DNA of 64,000 nucleotides. It comes from Eucommia ulmoides. Its lineage: Eukaryota; Streptophyta; Magnoliopsida; Garryales; Eucommiaceae. Where the stretch lies: contig CM028338.1 of NCBI GenBank assembly GCA_016647705.1, positions 9,795,240 through 9,859,239 on the forward strand. The letters are read 5' to 3'. The notes under the pieces are model-generated. The model worked only from the letters and a program-made list of their open reading frames with translations, did not search any database and was not told the DNA's origin. Positions 46,220-58,996 of this stretch are shown here, one piece after another. A program made the position numbers and the translations under genes. The first letter of the stretch is position 1. Each line of letters begins with the position of its first letter.

Positions 46220-48802
46220 TATAGGACTAGGAAATAATTTTTCAAAACTAAGAAAAGTAGGCTCTAAAGGTTTTAAATCCCGGTATTCAGTTACGTAACG
46301 GTAATGATCGCGGTGTAACAATATCGGGAGTATTGGCCTATCCTTAACGGGAACTCGGCTGTAATGGTAGTGAATTTTTTAAAATAAGCGAAGCATCCTC
46401 AAAAATTCAATAATAATAATTGATTTACTCATTTAGCCCTTAATAAATACATTTTAATAGATATTATAACATTTAACTACATATACAACATAATAAAGAT
46501 ATAAAAAGACGAAAAACCATTACACAGAACAACCTTAAAAAGTAAGATGATGCACACAACATTTAATGAAAAATATATTACATAAACATAATAAAAGAGT
46601 AAATTGTACTGGTACATCATATTATCAATTGTTACAAACCCTAAACCTTAAACAGATCTGGATAAAAGCATCAAAACGAAGAACTATGGATGTTTTGATG
46701 AAGAAATCTCCTCGGATTTAGCTTGGATATGGCATAAATTGGCTTGGAAGGATTGGATTTGGCTTGGATCTAGCCAAAATAGTGTTGTTGCTTGCTAAAA
46801 TGGGGAAGGAATGAAGCTAGGTTGCTGAAATGGGAAAGAACTGATGGGAATAGACTGAGGCCACCGCTTCGAACTTATGGCAGAGGCGGAAAAATCATTA
46901 GTCTTTTTTCTTACAGTAGTTAATTATGTTTATAGCTAATAAAGTAGCCGTTATTCTTATTTTGACAAGTAGTCGTTATTCTTATTTTGTTAAGTAACCG
47001 TTAAAATAACCATTATTGTTTGCGTATATAATGAGATTTTTTGTAATAAAAAGACACATTTGGTTAATTGATTATTGAATTATTTGAGCAAGAATCTTTT
47101 TTTTTTTTTTAATTATCAATTTTTATTTTATTTTTTTCAATTGGCCTCCTTCATCAATTTGGTATTCAGAGCTCACTTTAATCCTTCACACTTCGCGTGC
47201 AAACCAAAACCCTTGCCACAGATCAAAAAACTCTAGCCACCATCAATTAGCCCATCCACGTTCTACTACAACAGCCCAACGATCCAGACTCATCAACCAC
47301 TACTTCGGATCTAAGCTCATCGGACCTCTACGAGCCCTCGCCAGCCGTGGCCAGCCTTCGCTGGACCTCGACAGGCCTGTTCCAGCCCTTCGTGGGCCCT
47401 AAACGGACCTTCGCGGCACCCCAAGTTTGCTCCAGATTCCATCCGTAATGACTGTCGGTTGATTTGTGCCCTAGGCATGGTCTGTAAATCTTACTATACT
47501 TATATATGCGCACACACACACACACACTATTGTTTTATTCCTAGTTTTTCCATTTAATATTATTTGGAAAAAAAAAAATTATAAGGAAAAAAACAGAAAT
47601 AACTTATAAAAAAAAAAAAAAAAAATTATTTTCTAGTCACATTAGTACCCTATTGCATTATTTCCTTTCGTGACAGATATAACATTATAGTACTTCCATT
47701 AAGAATATTTGGGGCATTAATATCATCACTTTATAATCCACTCCATAACTATTTGAGACCTAGAAACATCCCAAAATTCTATTCGACAAGAATTCCAAAC
47801 CATGCAAGAGATTGTGGCTAATCTTCAAAATTTCAAAAACCACCTTCAAAATTCTATTAATCACCTTAGAGAGGAAGTGAACCTAAATCGAGATAATTTA
47901 TATACCGACCTCCATAGGCGACAAACTGAATTCCATAAGGAAATCCGCGTTGAGTTAGATAGCCTGATCACTCAACAAGTCACTCAACTACTTGAGCAAC
48001 ACATAAACCATAGGGCTATTAGACACATGGAAATACATCTAGTACGGGAACGTAGACTGTAGTCTAATTTTCTCATCATAATGAAAATTTATCATCCCCT
48101 CACTCACTGCCGACCGCTCCGAAAGTTCTAAATTCAAGTTCTTCACCAACCTTAACTCCTTACTACAGTCACCCCGAGTGAGGCATAAATGAAAGCAAAG
48201 GTAGGCACAGGGACTTTGGTAGAAGATTTTCCCTAGAGAGTTATCAGCCCATAGCCCCTAAGTATCCATTTGATGAGGCTCAAGAATTTTTAGATGAAGT
48301 ATACCCCAATGAAGGGGACGCCTTTGACTATCCTAGACCAATAAGAGCTCAGGGTAGACCCCATCAACCTCGCTTTAACCATGATGATATTACTAGAAAG
48401 GTGAAGGTTGATGTTTCTTGTTATGATGGCACTCTAAACCCTAACACTTTCTTAGATTGGCTAAATGATTTGGAGAATTATTTGGAATGGTCTGAGATGT
48501 TAGATAACCATAGGGTAAGATTTGCCAAAATGAAACTTATTAGGTCTGCTAAGAGGTATTGGCAAGGTGTCCAACGAAACATGGAATGAATAGGAGAGAC
48601 ACCTATCAACCGTTGGGAGGACATGAAATGTTGGCTAAAAGAAAAGTATCTCCCGACATGTTATATGCAACAACTAATGAACCGATGGCTCAACCTTAAG
48701 TAGTTGTCCTCTAGCGTATCTAACTATGTAGCCCAATTTGAGTAATTAATGTTGAAGTGTAATATTGATGAGGCACCCATGGTTCGCGTCACCAAATTTA
48801 TT

Positions 48803-51800
48803 TGTTAAAGGGATAATTATGTCTTTTCAGTACTATTTAAGGTTTTCCCATATTGTTTAGGGTTTCTTGTATTGTTCCCAAACTACTAATATAAATAGAG
48901 GGAGAGACTAACAAGATTGTTAAGATGTCTCATTCTTTTCCTACTCTTCTTTCACTTTAACATGGTATCAAGAGCAGGTACAATGGAAATTAATTCCATA
49001 GTTCTGTTCTTCTATTTTTTTTCATATATTTTTTTTTCTTTTCTTCTTTTCTTTCCCCTTCTCTATCGTGTTCAGAAAAAGAACCACTGTATCTTAAACC
49101 CTAACTACGCCTGCTTAGCAAATCCCATCGTCGGTGCTGCGCAACCCAGATCCCACTTCGCCGCCGCCGTCCTCTATCCGGGCGATCATCGACGTCGTCA
49201 TCCGCTATTGCGGCAATCAACGTTGTCTTCGTCAGACCATCTTCGTCGTCACCAACGTCGTCTAAGGCACTTCGACCATCTTCGACGTCGTCGAAGGCAC
49301 TCGCCAACGTCATCTACTGTGTTAGCCGACGTCGTTCCACCCATCGATGGCTACGACCTGATTCGTCAACGGCGTTCCCCCCATCCGAACCAGTACGGTG
49401 CATCCCAAACAATAACTCCCTTCTTTCTTTTTTTTACATTCTGTTCTTTACTTTCTTCCAATGTAAAAAAAAAAAAAAAAATGTCCCTTGCTTAAGTTCT
49501 ACACCTGTTGTTCTTGTTTGTTCGTTTTCCTTGTCCCGTTTTTTTAGTCAGTTGTTGTATTGACGAGAACTAATGTCGATGGTTGAGCTACTTCTAATTA
49601 TTTAAGTTTTACAGTTGTTTGTGTTGTTGGTTTGGTTTCCCCTATCAAGTTGTTTTATATTTGTTAGTTGTTGTATTGGTCGGAACTAATGTCGACGGCT
49701 ATCCACCGGCCGTTAACAACCCGCAAGTTGAATGGGACCAATTATTCACAAGGGTCCAAAGTTGTTTGAGATGAATGTTTCCAAACACTTCTGGGCAGAC
49801 GCGGTTCTTACAACTTGCTTCTTGATCAATAGAGTGTCGTCTTCTACCTTGCATGGCAAAGTCCCTCATTCTATTCTTTTTCCCCGATCACCCTGGTTTG
49901 CTTTATCTCCCCGTATCTTTGGATGGGTATGTTTTGTCCACTAGTTAACTCCTGGTAAGGATAAGTTAGATCCTCGTGTCATAAAATATGTCTTCCTTGG
50001 TTATTCTCGCACACAAAAAGGTTATCAGTGTTATAGTCCTTCTTTACATCGCTCTTTCATCTGTGTAGATGTCACCTTCTTTGAGTCCACCCTTTACTTT
50101 TCTGGCCTATCCTCTCGGGATGATCTAGATGTCACCCTTCCTTTACCAAGCCTCCCAGACCCGATACCATCTCCTTTTGCTCCCGAACCTATCTACTCTC
50201 GTTGTCGTCGTCGTTCACCGCATTTACATGTCTACTCTCGTCGCCCGAAAGTAGTTCCCGTCGTTGAGCCAATTGTCTCTATGTCTTCAGATTATTCTCC
50301 AGTTCATCCATCTGCGTCTAACTTGGACATACCCATTGTTGTCCGGAAGGGTAAGCGTACATGTACTCAACATCCTATCTCTAACTTTGTTTCATATGCA
50401 CATCTATCTCCTTCATATTCCTCGTTTGTTGCTTCTCTATCATCTATTTCTATTCCTAAGTCTGTCACAGAGGCTCTCACTCACTCTGGTTGGACGACCA
50501 CAATGAAAGAGGAATTATTAGCTTTACATCAGAATGGTACTTGAGATCTTGTAGCGCTTTCGCCTGACAAAACAATAGTTGGATGTAAATGGGTGTACAT
50601 AGTTAAAGTTCATCCAGATGGCACCATTGATCGACTCAAGGCTCGTTTAGTTGCCAAAGGTTACACTCAGGTATATGGTCTTGATTATTCAGAGACTTTT
50701 TCTCCAGTTGCCAAACTCACTTCTGTTCGTTTGTTCATCTCTTTGGCTGCCACCTTTCATTAGCCGTTGCATCAACTTGATATCAAGAATGCATTCTTAA
50801 ATGACGATTTGTCTGAGGAAGTATGCATGGAGCAAACTCCTGGGTTTGTTGCTTAGTGGGAGTTTGGTTTGGTATGTCGATTGAAAAAATCCATTTATGA
50901 CCTCAAACAGTCTCCTCGAGCATGATTTGGGAGACTCAGTGAAGTGGTCACTGAATTTGGTCTTGGTCGTTGTGGAGTCGATCATTCTGTATTTTACAGA
51001 CACCTTAAAGTCGGGAGAATATTGTTGATTGTGTATGTGGATGACATCATGATTACCGGGGAGGACCACCAAGGTATTCAGGAACTCAAAACATTTTTGC
51101 ATAGCAAATTTCAAACCAAAGATTTGGGTCAACTGAAGTATTTCTTGGGGATTGAAGTTGCTTGATCAAGTCAAGGTATTTACCTATGTCAGAGGAAATA
51201 TGTTCTTGATCTGTTAAGTGAAACAAGAATACTAGGAGCTAAATCGATTGATTCACCTATAGATCTAAACAGCAAACTGTTGGCAGATCAAAGTGTATTA
51301 CTGAAAGATTCGGCACAATACAGACGGTTAGTTGGGAAGTTGAACTACCTGACGGTTACTAGACCGGACATTTCCTTTGTTATGAGCGTTATCAGTCAAT
51401 TCTTGGAACGTCCCACGACGTATCATTGGGATGCAGTGATTCGTATTCTTCGATATCTAAAAGGTTCTCCAGGATGTGGTTTGTTGTATCAGAATTTCGG
51501 TCACACTCAAATTAAAGGATATAAAGATGCAGATTGGGTCAGATCTCCCTCGGATAGGAAGTCTACTACAGGATATTGTGTGTTTGTTGGAGGTAATCTC
51601 GTTTCTTGGAAGAGTAAAAAGCAGATAGTTGTGGCGCGGTCAAGTGCAGAATCGGAATACGGAGCAATGACCCATACCACTTGTGAGTTAACCTGGTTGA
51701 AACATTTGTTGGAAAAACTTGGATTCAAACACACTTCACCGATGGATCTGGTATGTGATAATCAAGCAGCACTTCATATTGCATCTAACCCAGTCTTTTA

Positions 51801-52158
51801 TGAGAAGACAAAACACATTGAAGTTGATTGCCACTTCATTCGAAAAAAAAGTATTGTAGAAGCAGATAGAGACTAAACATGTAAAGTCGGTTGATCAGTT
51901 AACTGATTTATTCACTAAACCGTTAGGGGGCTCAAGGATAAAGTATATTTGTAACAAGTTAGGAGTATACAATATATATACTCCAACTTGAGGGAGAGTG
52001 TTAAAGGGGTAATTATGTCTTTACAGTACTGTTTAAGATTTTCCCATATTGTTTAGGGTTTTTTATATTGTTCCCAAACTACTAATATAAATAGAGGGAG
52101 AGGCTAACACGATTGTTAAGTTGTCTCATTTTTTTCCTACTCTTCTTTCACTTTAATA
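48803..52158 (+). mobile_element. Ty1/copia element (Ale-like), broken
   Basis: Plus strand. LTRs 48803-48962 and 51999-52158 are both 160 bp (TGTTAAAGGG...CTTTAACA or close) with the perfect duplication TTATT (48798-48802 and 52159-52163). The primer site TGGTATCAAGAGC is at 48963-48975 and the purine tract TTGAGGGAGAG precedes the 3' LTR. Recognisable parts: integrase end (about 49740-49950, FWADAVLTTCFLINR), reverse transcriptase (about 50480-51180, LLIVYVDDIMITG) and RNase H (about 51530-51870, DADWVRSPSDRKSTTGYCVF, ARSSAESEYGAM). The short LTR suggests the Ale lineage. It is broken in several places and shorter than a full element. Confidence 0.92.
49100..49350. repeat. CGTCGTC-rich block inside the copia element
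   Basis: A GC-rich patch built of CGACGTCGTC, CTTCGTCGTC and related words in an AT-rich surrounding. It lies between the primer site and the first recognisable domain, so it occupies the leader/gag position. Confidence 0.6.
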
Positions 52159-55100
52159 TTATTAATGAGTAAAGGCCTGATATTCAAAGAGAAGTCCCTC
52201 TCCACTCACCAGAATCATTAGAAAAGGCATATCATAAAGCTCTAGAAATAGAGAGGTTCTCAGGTTTCCCGATCAGAGAAGAGTAACTTTTCAAATAGAA
52301 GGATCAAATCAGTCTCGATCTGCACCTTTTGAGAAATCACGTGGGACCAATCAATCACAACATGTCTCCGTAGCACCCAAGAGTAGTTACAACCCCAATC
52401 ACGTACAACCAGGGGCTTCCAAGACAAGCTCTAATCCTAGGCAGAGTATCCACCAGAGACCTAGTATGACTAAGATGAGGTTTCTCCATTAATTGTCACA
52501 ATTGTCATGGTGTAGGTCACTTTGCATTGCGTTACCCACATTGAACCCTAGCAATACGTGTTGAAGAAGTAGAACCCCTAGATGAGGAAGAAAATAACCA
52601 AGTAGTGGAACCTTTAGAACCATCAAAAACGGGAGAAGAACTAGGGGACAAGTCCAAGAACACTTATCTTACTGTTATGAGGTGTATCACTACTACACCT
52701 ATTGATTCTGACACTTGGAAACATACCGGTATCTTTCATACTTATGTCAAGTGTGGTATGTCAAGTGTGGGGATAGAGTTTGTAAGTTGGTTATCGATGG
52801 GGGAAGCTCAATGAATGTCATATTCAAGTCCGTTGTTGCTAAGTTAAAGCTCAAAACTGACCCACACCCTTACCCCTATAGGGTTGCATGGGTAGATAAA
52901 ACCTCCTTACCTGTTTCTGAGACTTGTTTGGCACCAATCAAGATGAGGACTACTCCACATAGATTTTATGTGATGTTTTACCTATGGATGTTGCTCATGT
53001 TGTCTTAGGTCGTCCATGGATCTGTAACGTGGACGCAAAAAACTTTGGTAGGGACAATACTTATGTAAAGCAACATGTTGGCAAAAACATCATTTTATAA
53101 CCCGCCAAACCCAACCCAAAAGAAAGCCAAACAAAGAATGAGTCTTTTTCTCAAAACACCTTTAAGAATGAACTTCATATCTTATCCTGTCAAAAGTTTG
53201 AGCATGAAAGTAAGAACTTGGGTGTCCTATTGACATTAGTGGGAAAAGGGGAAATATGCTTTCCTCCTGAGACAAGTGTCAATATCTCAAAAGAGGCCAC
53301 CACCTTGTTAGGGGAGTTTCATGACGTGACACCCAAAGAACTGCTTGAAGAATTACCATCTATGAGGGACATTCAACATGCCATCGACCTCGTACTAGAA
53401 TCTCAATTGCCTAATCTCCCACATTATAGGTTGAACCCCAAAGAACGGGCAAAAATGAATAGGCAGGTAGACAAACTCCTCACAAAAGGTCGAATTCAAC
53501 CTAGCCTTGGCCCTTGTGCAGTTCCTGCTTTGTTAACTCCCAAAAAGGACGGTTCTTGGAGAATGTATGTGGATAGTCGTGCCATTAGTAGGATCACAAT
53601 TAAGTACCGATTTCCTATCCTTAGACTTGATGACTTGCTAGACCAGATAGTAGGGTCCAAATGGTACACAAAAATCAACTTGCATAGTGGCCCTAGTGGG
53701 TACAAACTGGCGGATGATACTTACCGTAGGAATGTAGAATTTAAGGAGGATGAGTATGTTAATAGTTCGAGTTCGCCCTGAACGATACCCAAAACACTCT
53801 TTTAAGAAACTGCATGCTAGAGCTATGAGGCCACACCGTAGACTTGGACTTAATGCTTATTTACTTGATTTACCATCTCATATGCATATTAGTCATGTTT
53901 TCAATGTGGAAGACTTGCTACCTTATCAAGGCACATTCGAGTCTTCTATTTTTTTCACAGGTACTCTTCCTAGGAAAGATGTTAAATCGTTTGGGCCAAC
54001 ACCAAAGCTTCCCCATCTGCCACCATATAGAGATGATCAAATTGAAGAGGTGTTAAAAGATGAGGTAATTAACTCGTCACAAGGTGGATATCAAAGGTAT
54101 CTTATTAAATGGAAGGAATGATCACTCTCAGATGCTATGTGGATTCTACACAAGTAGTTAAGACGACTTGCACATGACCTCTTGCAGCAGTACCATTTTT
54201 ATAACTCTTCAAAGGCGAGTTCTTTTGAGCCGGGTAGAATTGATGGGGATCAACCGAGGCCACCGCTTCGAACCTATGTATGGCGGAGGCGGAAAAATCA
54301 TTAGTCTTTTTTCTTGCAGTAGTTAATTATATTTATAGCTAATAAAGTAGTCTTTATTCTTATTTTATCAAGTAACTGTTATTCTTATTTTGTCAAGTAG
54401 TCGTTATTATTTGCTTATATAATAAGGCTTTATTGTAATAGAAAAACGCATTTAATTAATTAATTATTGAATTATTTGAGCAATAATCTTTTATTTATTT
54501 ATTATTATTATTATTATTACTAGTTTTTCTTTTTCTTTTTTCAATTGGCCTCCTTCATCAAGAACCTTGGTTGAATGGGGGCAAAATGGGTTAAACAACC
54601 AGTAAAGACCATCACGGTAAGGCGTATGGGCCATCACGGCCCGATATAGGCCTGCTAAGGATTGATTCTGTTGTGAATCGACCCAAGAACGTTTATCGGC
54701 CCACAACCATAATGGCGGGCCAATAAACCGTTACGTATCGGCCATTATGGTACGTAACAGCCGATACTTAAAGCGGATTCAAGTAATTTCTTTGTAGGAA
54801 AAGCGAAAATGACCAATTAATTTTCTTGGAAAACAAGGAAAAGTAACTCATTAAGCAATTTGATTAAACATACATCAGTCCCCTCCATTTGAAGAAAACT
54901 TGCCCTTGTGTTGTGTTACTCCAATACAAAGGTTAATCCAAGTGAAACTCAAACAAATCGCAATATTGAATGGAGGGGAGATGCCCATATCCTCAGATAG
55001 TTCAACCATATAGGCATTGTTATTTATCTTTTTTAAACTTGATGTGGTCCACGCTTTCTATCTTTTAACTTGTTGTATATTCTGTTGGTGTAAAAAATTG

Positions 55101-55479
55101 GCCCACACTACAATAGGTCCGGTCATGGTCAACGCAAAGATTCTTGTTGAGTTGGCACCTTCTTGTACGGTGTTCCTTGTCCTGTGAACAGTCCTCAGTC
55201 AATGTATCCGGAGTGAGCAAGTACCTGCACAAAGACCCGCCAAGGTAATGCCCGCGAAGTCTCTCCAGCATGAGAGTAAGAGTTCGGGAGAAAATGAGAA
55301 TTCAAGTGTGTTAAGAAAGAACTTACTGCGTACCTAATGCACTTATTCTCTCACTATTTATATGAGAGAGGTCGGATTAGTCCCGGAAGATTAGGGCCCT
55401 GAGTCGTCCTAAGTGTTTGGTGGAAATACCCGTCATCATGTTCCAGTTGGGAAACTTTGTCTATGATGATAAACCATGA

Positions 55480-55850
55480 CCATTTCACCTTTTTCAAAAA
55501 CTTTCTTTCAATGATGCTTACCTATTGTTGTTTTGTACTATTGATTTGCCTTCTCCAAGTGCTCACATACCTCTTCATGAAATTCATGAATTTTTCGGAT
55601 GCGTTTGACCAAGTGCTCTGTTGCGACATTAGAACATGGGAGCTTTGGCAATAGGGCCAAATCTAGTGCATGTTTTGGGGGCACAGTGTAAACGACCTTG
55701 CATGGTCCCTGTTAATCGATTGGGCATGTTGTTGAAGGTGAATTCAACTTGGGATAGAGCTACATCCCACTCTTTTGGTTTATCCGTCACAATGCATTGT
55801 ATGAAGTTGCCTAATGTTTAGGTCATGTTGACCTATATTTTATTCCGCTT
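55480..55850 (-). pseudogene. Ty3 integrase C-terminal fragment
   Basis: The minus strand translates to KPKEWDVALSQVEFTFNNMP followed by NRLTGTMQG, the familiar plant Ty3 phrase K.W...LPQAEFAYNNS.NRSTG. It then continues with a helix resembling EHLxxxxKxIHEEVxxHLExANxxYK. No LTR was tied to it; it is an isolated scrap. Confidence 0.7.
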
Positions 55851-57187
55851 TTATAGTCTATTATTAGGGCAATTCTTGTTTCCTTCTTTACCTTGTAACT
55901 AGGGCTATATATACGAGGGAAATTTACCTCGGTCATATATGAGAAATTATATTCCCTACACAATCAATTGATTGATTATTATGAAACTTGATGATTAGCC
56001 TTACACCCTCCATTTATATAGCTGTAGAATCCTATCACCTATAGGACTAGGAAATAATGTTTACAAACTAAGAACAGTAGGCTCCAAGTATTTCCTTGGA
56101 GGAGAAGGAAAAGTAACCACAAGCAATTTAATTAAAGATATCCTACACCACATTAATGATGAAACGAAACTTCGTTCAAAGTTTGTTATTTACTTTCTCA
56201 ACGAAAATCTAAAAAAACGGTTGGAAATAACTTCAACCATCCAATGGTTAAAAATATCTTAAATGTAAATTATGTCATGATTATTATACAGATATGTTTG
56301 TGTTCTTTTTCTCTCGCCTGACTAAATTTCATATATGTGATAGAATATTGATCAAAGACATTTTTTAAAATTAAATAAAATCATGTTTCCCATCATGAGA
56401 AACTGTTTCTTTTCTTCGAGAAAAAAAAAATAGATCAGGTTTTCCCGTGGGATAAACTCATCGTAATCCACAGAATTCGAAAAGGAAATGAAGACTGGTT
56501 GGCTTCCGGAATCAAAACTAGGATGGGTGGTTTGATTTTCTGCATTTCAGAGAATGGCAACTGATTCGAGAACAATTTAGATGACTTAATAGTCCGTGAA
56601 AATACTTCAGAGTTCACAGAGTGAAAAGAATGGCCTCATCCAATTCTTCAATATAATCTAAGAAACCCATTCAGATTTCACGGAGACACCAAGAATTATG
56701 AATGCACTGTTGAAGATGCCCGGCATGACCAAAGCACCAAAGAAAAATAATATATTCGTAACCTCAAAGATCAGACGTACAACTTAAATTTTATTCTTTG
56801 TTTTCTTTTTCCACTGAATTCTGAGTTTTAGCCATTTATGTACGTCAAATTTTAAAAAGCATTTAATAATCATTTCTTGTACGACTTTAGATTATAGGAA
56901 CAAAATAACCTAAATCACGTGTAATATCAATTATGGAATTTAGGAATGGTAAATATATTAATTAATCAAAGTGAACTTAAAGGATAGAAAACATAGGTTG
57001 TGAGATCGAAAGAGGAGCAACAAGTCGTTTATGTCGTTTTCAAGCCAAGTACAGATAGACAATTGAACATATCACCTCCAGTTTTATACCCCTCATCTAG
57101 ATTTGAAATAACAAAACAAGAAATTTTACCCGTCATCTGGAAGAAAATCATCATTTTTATGCAGTTACACTGTAATGAGATCATTAC

Positions 57188-58213
57188 CTGAAGACACTGC
57201 CATGAAGAATCAGGCCAGCGCACAGGGTCGGCAGCCTGGACAGCAGCTATAGTTCCCATGGACCAGCTAATCCGAGAAGAATCCCCAGTTTCAAAGGCCA
57301 TCTTAAACCTCATCCCAGGACGCCATGGAATTTTCATAGCATCAGTCACTAAAGAAGCCTTCACACAGAACTCCCGTGTGCTCGCACGTGGATAGTAAAC
57401 AACCTCAAACGGCTTACCGTTTGCAGCAAGTGAAACTGCTTCAACAAATGAATCAGCACTATCTCTTCCCTTTCCCCGCATACCCCCAGACAGAGATTTA
57501 TCATCTTCCTTCAAGAATCCAGAATTTCCGGCAATTGAGTTCCACCTAGACAGAGAAGCAGTGCCACCAATTCCACCTCTCTTGTACCTACGAGTTCCGA
57601 TATATAGATCTCCATTCTCTTTCTTCATAAAAACGATTGAATCACCTGCAATCAGCTTTTTCCGGTTCACAAAAACACTCCACCCCGTGGTAAATAAATG
57701 TCTTTTCGGCGCTCCCCTCAATACATGCTTAAACTTCCAAATTTGGCCATGAACATCCTTCATAACTAGGGTTTGAAGCGGTTTATCAGCCGAGTAATCC
57801 AAAGGTGGAAATATGGTTTCCCCACAGTATCGAGGAACTGAAAATCCCCCACCATTATTGGAATCTGATTGAGTCAGTATTTTTGCGAAGGAAGGTAATC
57901 TTTCAGCCGAATCATTCTTTTCCAAAACCTCAAGATCGTCGTAGCCACTGTCGTCATTCCCTATTGGCACCAACTTCATCTTGGCATAAACTTCATCAGT
58001 TTCAGGATGTGCGAGCAATTTCACGGAAGAAACTCGGCAGAGGATTAATGCCGGAACCCTAGGCAACACCCCGAAATCAACGTCTATGAGGGTATGCTCA
58101 GCATGGCCCTGCGGGAAATAGTAGACTTTTGAGTTCACTGGAGGCATTTGGACCGTGCTTCCGGTGCAGGCCTGCCATAGCTTGAAGTCCAAACTCTTCT
58201 CTACCTCATTCAT
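57188..58213 (-). CDS. ARF16: Auxin response factor (ARF10/16 clade), exon 1: B3 DNA-binding domain
   Basis: The first 342 codons of a predicted 631-residue nuclear transcription factor that binds auxin response elements. The ATG at 58213 gives MNEVEKSLDFKLWQAC, the usual start of this clade; the upstream in-frame codons lack an ATG. The order seen is the dimerisation segment (YYFPQGHAEH, residues 31-40), the B3 domain (about 107-209: FAKILTQSDSNNGGGFSVPR, RHLFTTGWSVFV) and the start of the auxin-response domain (about 267-342: GKPFEVVYYPR, PWRPGMRFKMAFE). The exon ends CTTCAG with a GTAATG donor, joining in phase to 42414. Length is a little under Arabidopsis ARF10/16 (about 670-690). ARF10 and ARF16 cannot be separated by eye; ARF17 is excluded by the PB1 exon. 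Confidence 0.95.
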
Positions 58214-58951
58214 TCTTTTGTCCGTCCTTAGACGCAATCACCTCTACACTAATCAACACTAAACGAAAACGGATATTGATTTCATCATAAGATTGCTCTC
58301 GCAGTCGACCATCATCCAACAATTAAACGCTCAACGATGGAAAATATCTGGCATTACAGGAATGGGAGAGTTACACTTGCAGATGATCAATTTTTTTGGG
58401 TTTTGTCACTTTCTATCTCTACAACCGTGAACCAACCGTCGTGTCTCCTAAACCAAAAACAAAAACCAAGATTTCCGGAGCGCCAGATAATTGCCTCTCA
58501 AATTCAAAATTTATTTTTGTTTAAGTTAAAAAATATTTGTCCTATTTAAAATATAATTTTAAAATTAATTTTTAATTCCGTATTAATCCTACACATTATA
58601 TGTGGAGCGTAAAAAGATGTTTGGTGAGTGAATACGTATTAGAATGAATATTGGTTTCATATTTTAGGTACAAGTTAATAATTATAAATTATATATAACA
58701 ACGTTACATAAATTTATGTAATATTAAATTATATGTACATGTAATATTATTTATATATACTTGTGTAATATTAGTTACACGTATAATTACATATAATCGT
58801 GTAATATTAGTTACACGTAATTACAAATTATATATAACTATATTACTTGTATAATATTTGTTACATTTAACAAATATTTATGCACAAATTAAATATATAT
58901 GTAACAGTTATTTTTGTTTAATATAGTTGCGGGACACAGACGTATTTATTG

Positions 58952-58996
<45 letters not shown>

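Larger units (their letters stand above)
46842..54560 (+). mobile_element. Ty3 chromovirus (Reina/Galadriel-like), broken
   Basis: Plus-strand element with LTRs 46842-47156 (315 bp) and 54241-54560 (320 bp), both TGATGGG...CCTTCATCA, and the perfect target duplication AGAAC (46837-46841 and 54561-54565). A TGGTATTCAGAGC primer site follows the 5' LTR. Parts: gag (about 47800-48800, YDGTLNPNTFLDWLNDLENY), zinc knuckle (near 52500), protease (near 52780), start of reverse transcriptase (about 53400-53700, AVPALLTPKKDGSWRMYVDSRAI) and a C-terminal integrase/chromodomain region (about 53790-54190, HISHVFNVEDLLPY, QRYLIKWKE). A copia element sits inside gag. It has many breaks and not all of pol is recognisable. 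Confidence 0.88.
46269..54774. mobile_element. MULE-like element hosting a nested retrotransposon
   Basis: Terminal inverted repeats: left GGTTTTAAATCCCGGTATTC with TTACGTAACGGTAATG beyond it; right, inverted, GCTTTAAGTATCGG with TTACGTACCATAATGG. The TTTAAxTxYCGG...TTACGTAACGG ends resemble plant Mutator-like TIRs. Flanks GGCTCTAAA (46260-46268) and GGATTCAAG (54775-54783) each match 7 of 9 bases of GGCTCCAAG in the empty sibling sequence near 56090. Without the inserted retroelement (46842-54565) it would be about 0.8 kb and non-autonomous. Confidence 0.6.
42415..57187 (-). other. ARF intron 1 (14.8 kb) filled with mobile elements
   Basis: 14,773 bp with GTAATG donor and TATAG acceptor. 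It contains a copia gag scrap, a TRIM, a hAT MITE, a MULE carrying a chromovirus carrying a copia element, and a Ty3 integrase scrap. The remaining stretches (42430-43530, 43870-44720, 45160-45570, 54780-55470, 55860-57180) hold no gene that I recognise. A TATA-like, LTR-like tract near 42900-43200 and an unassigned TE-like block at 55080-55440 could not be classified. Confidence 0.88.

Noticed and set aside
55080-55440. TE-like block with a TATTTATATGAGAG segment
   Set aside because: It looks like LTR or MULE sequence, but I found neither ends nor a target duplication, so it is not listed as an element.
58214-58237. Upstream extension of the ARF reading frame
   Set aside because: The frame extends to a TTG, not an ATG. 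The ATG at 58213 gives the conserved N-terminus of the family.
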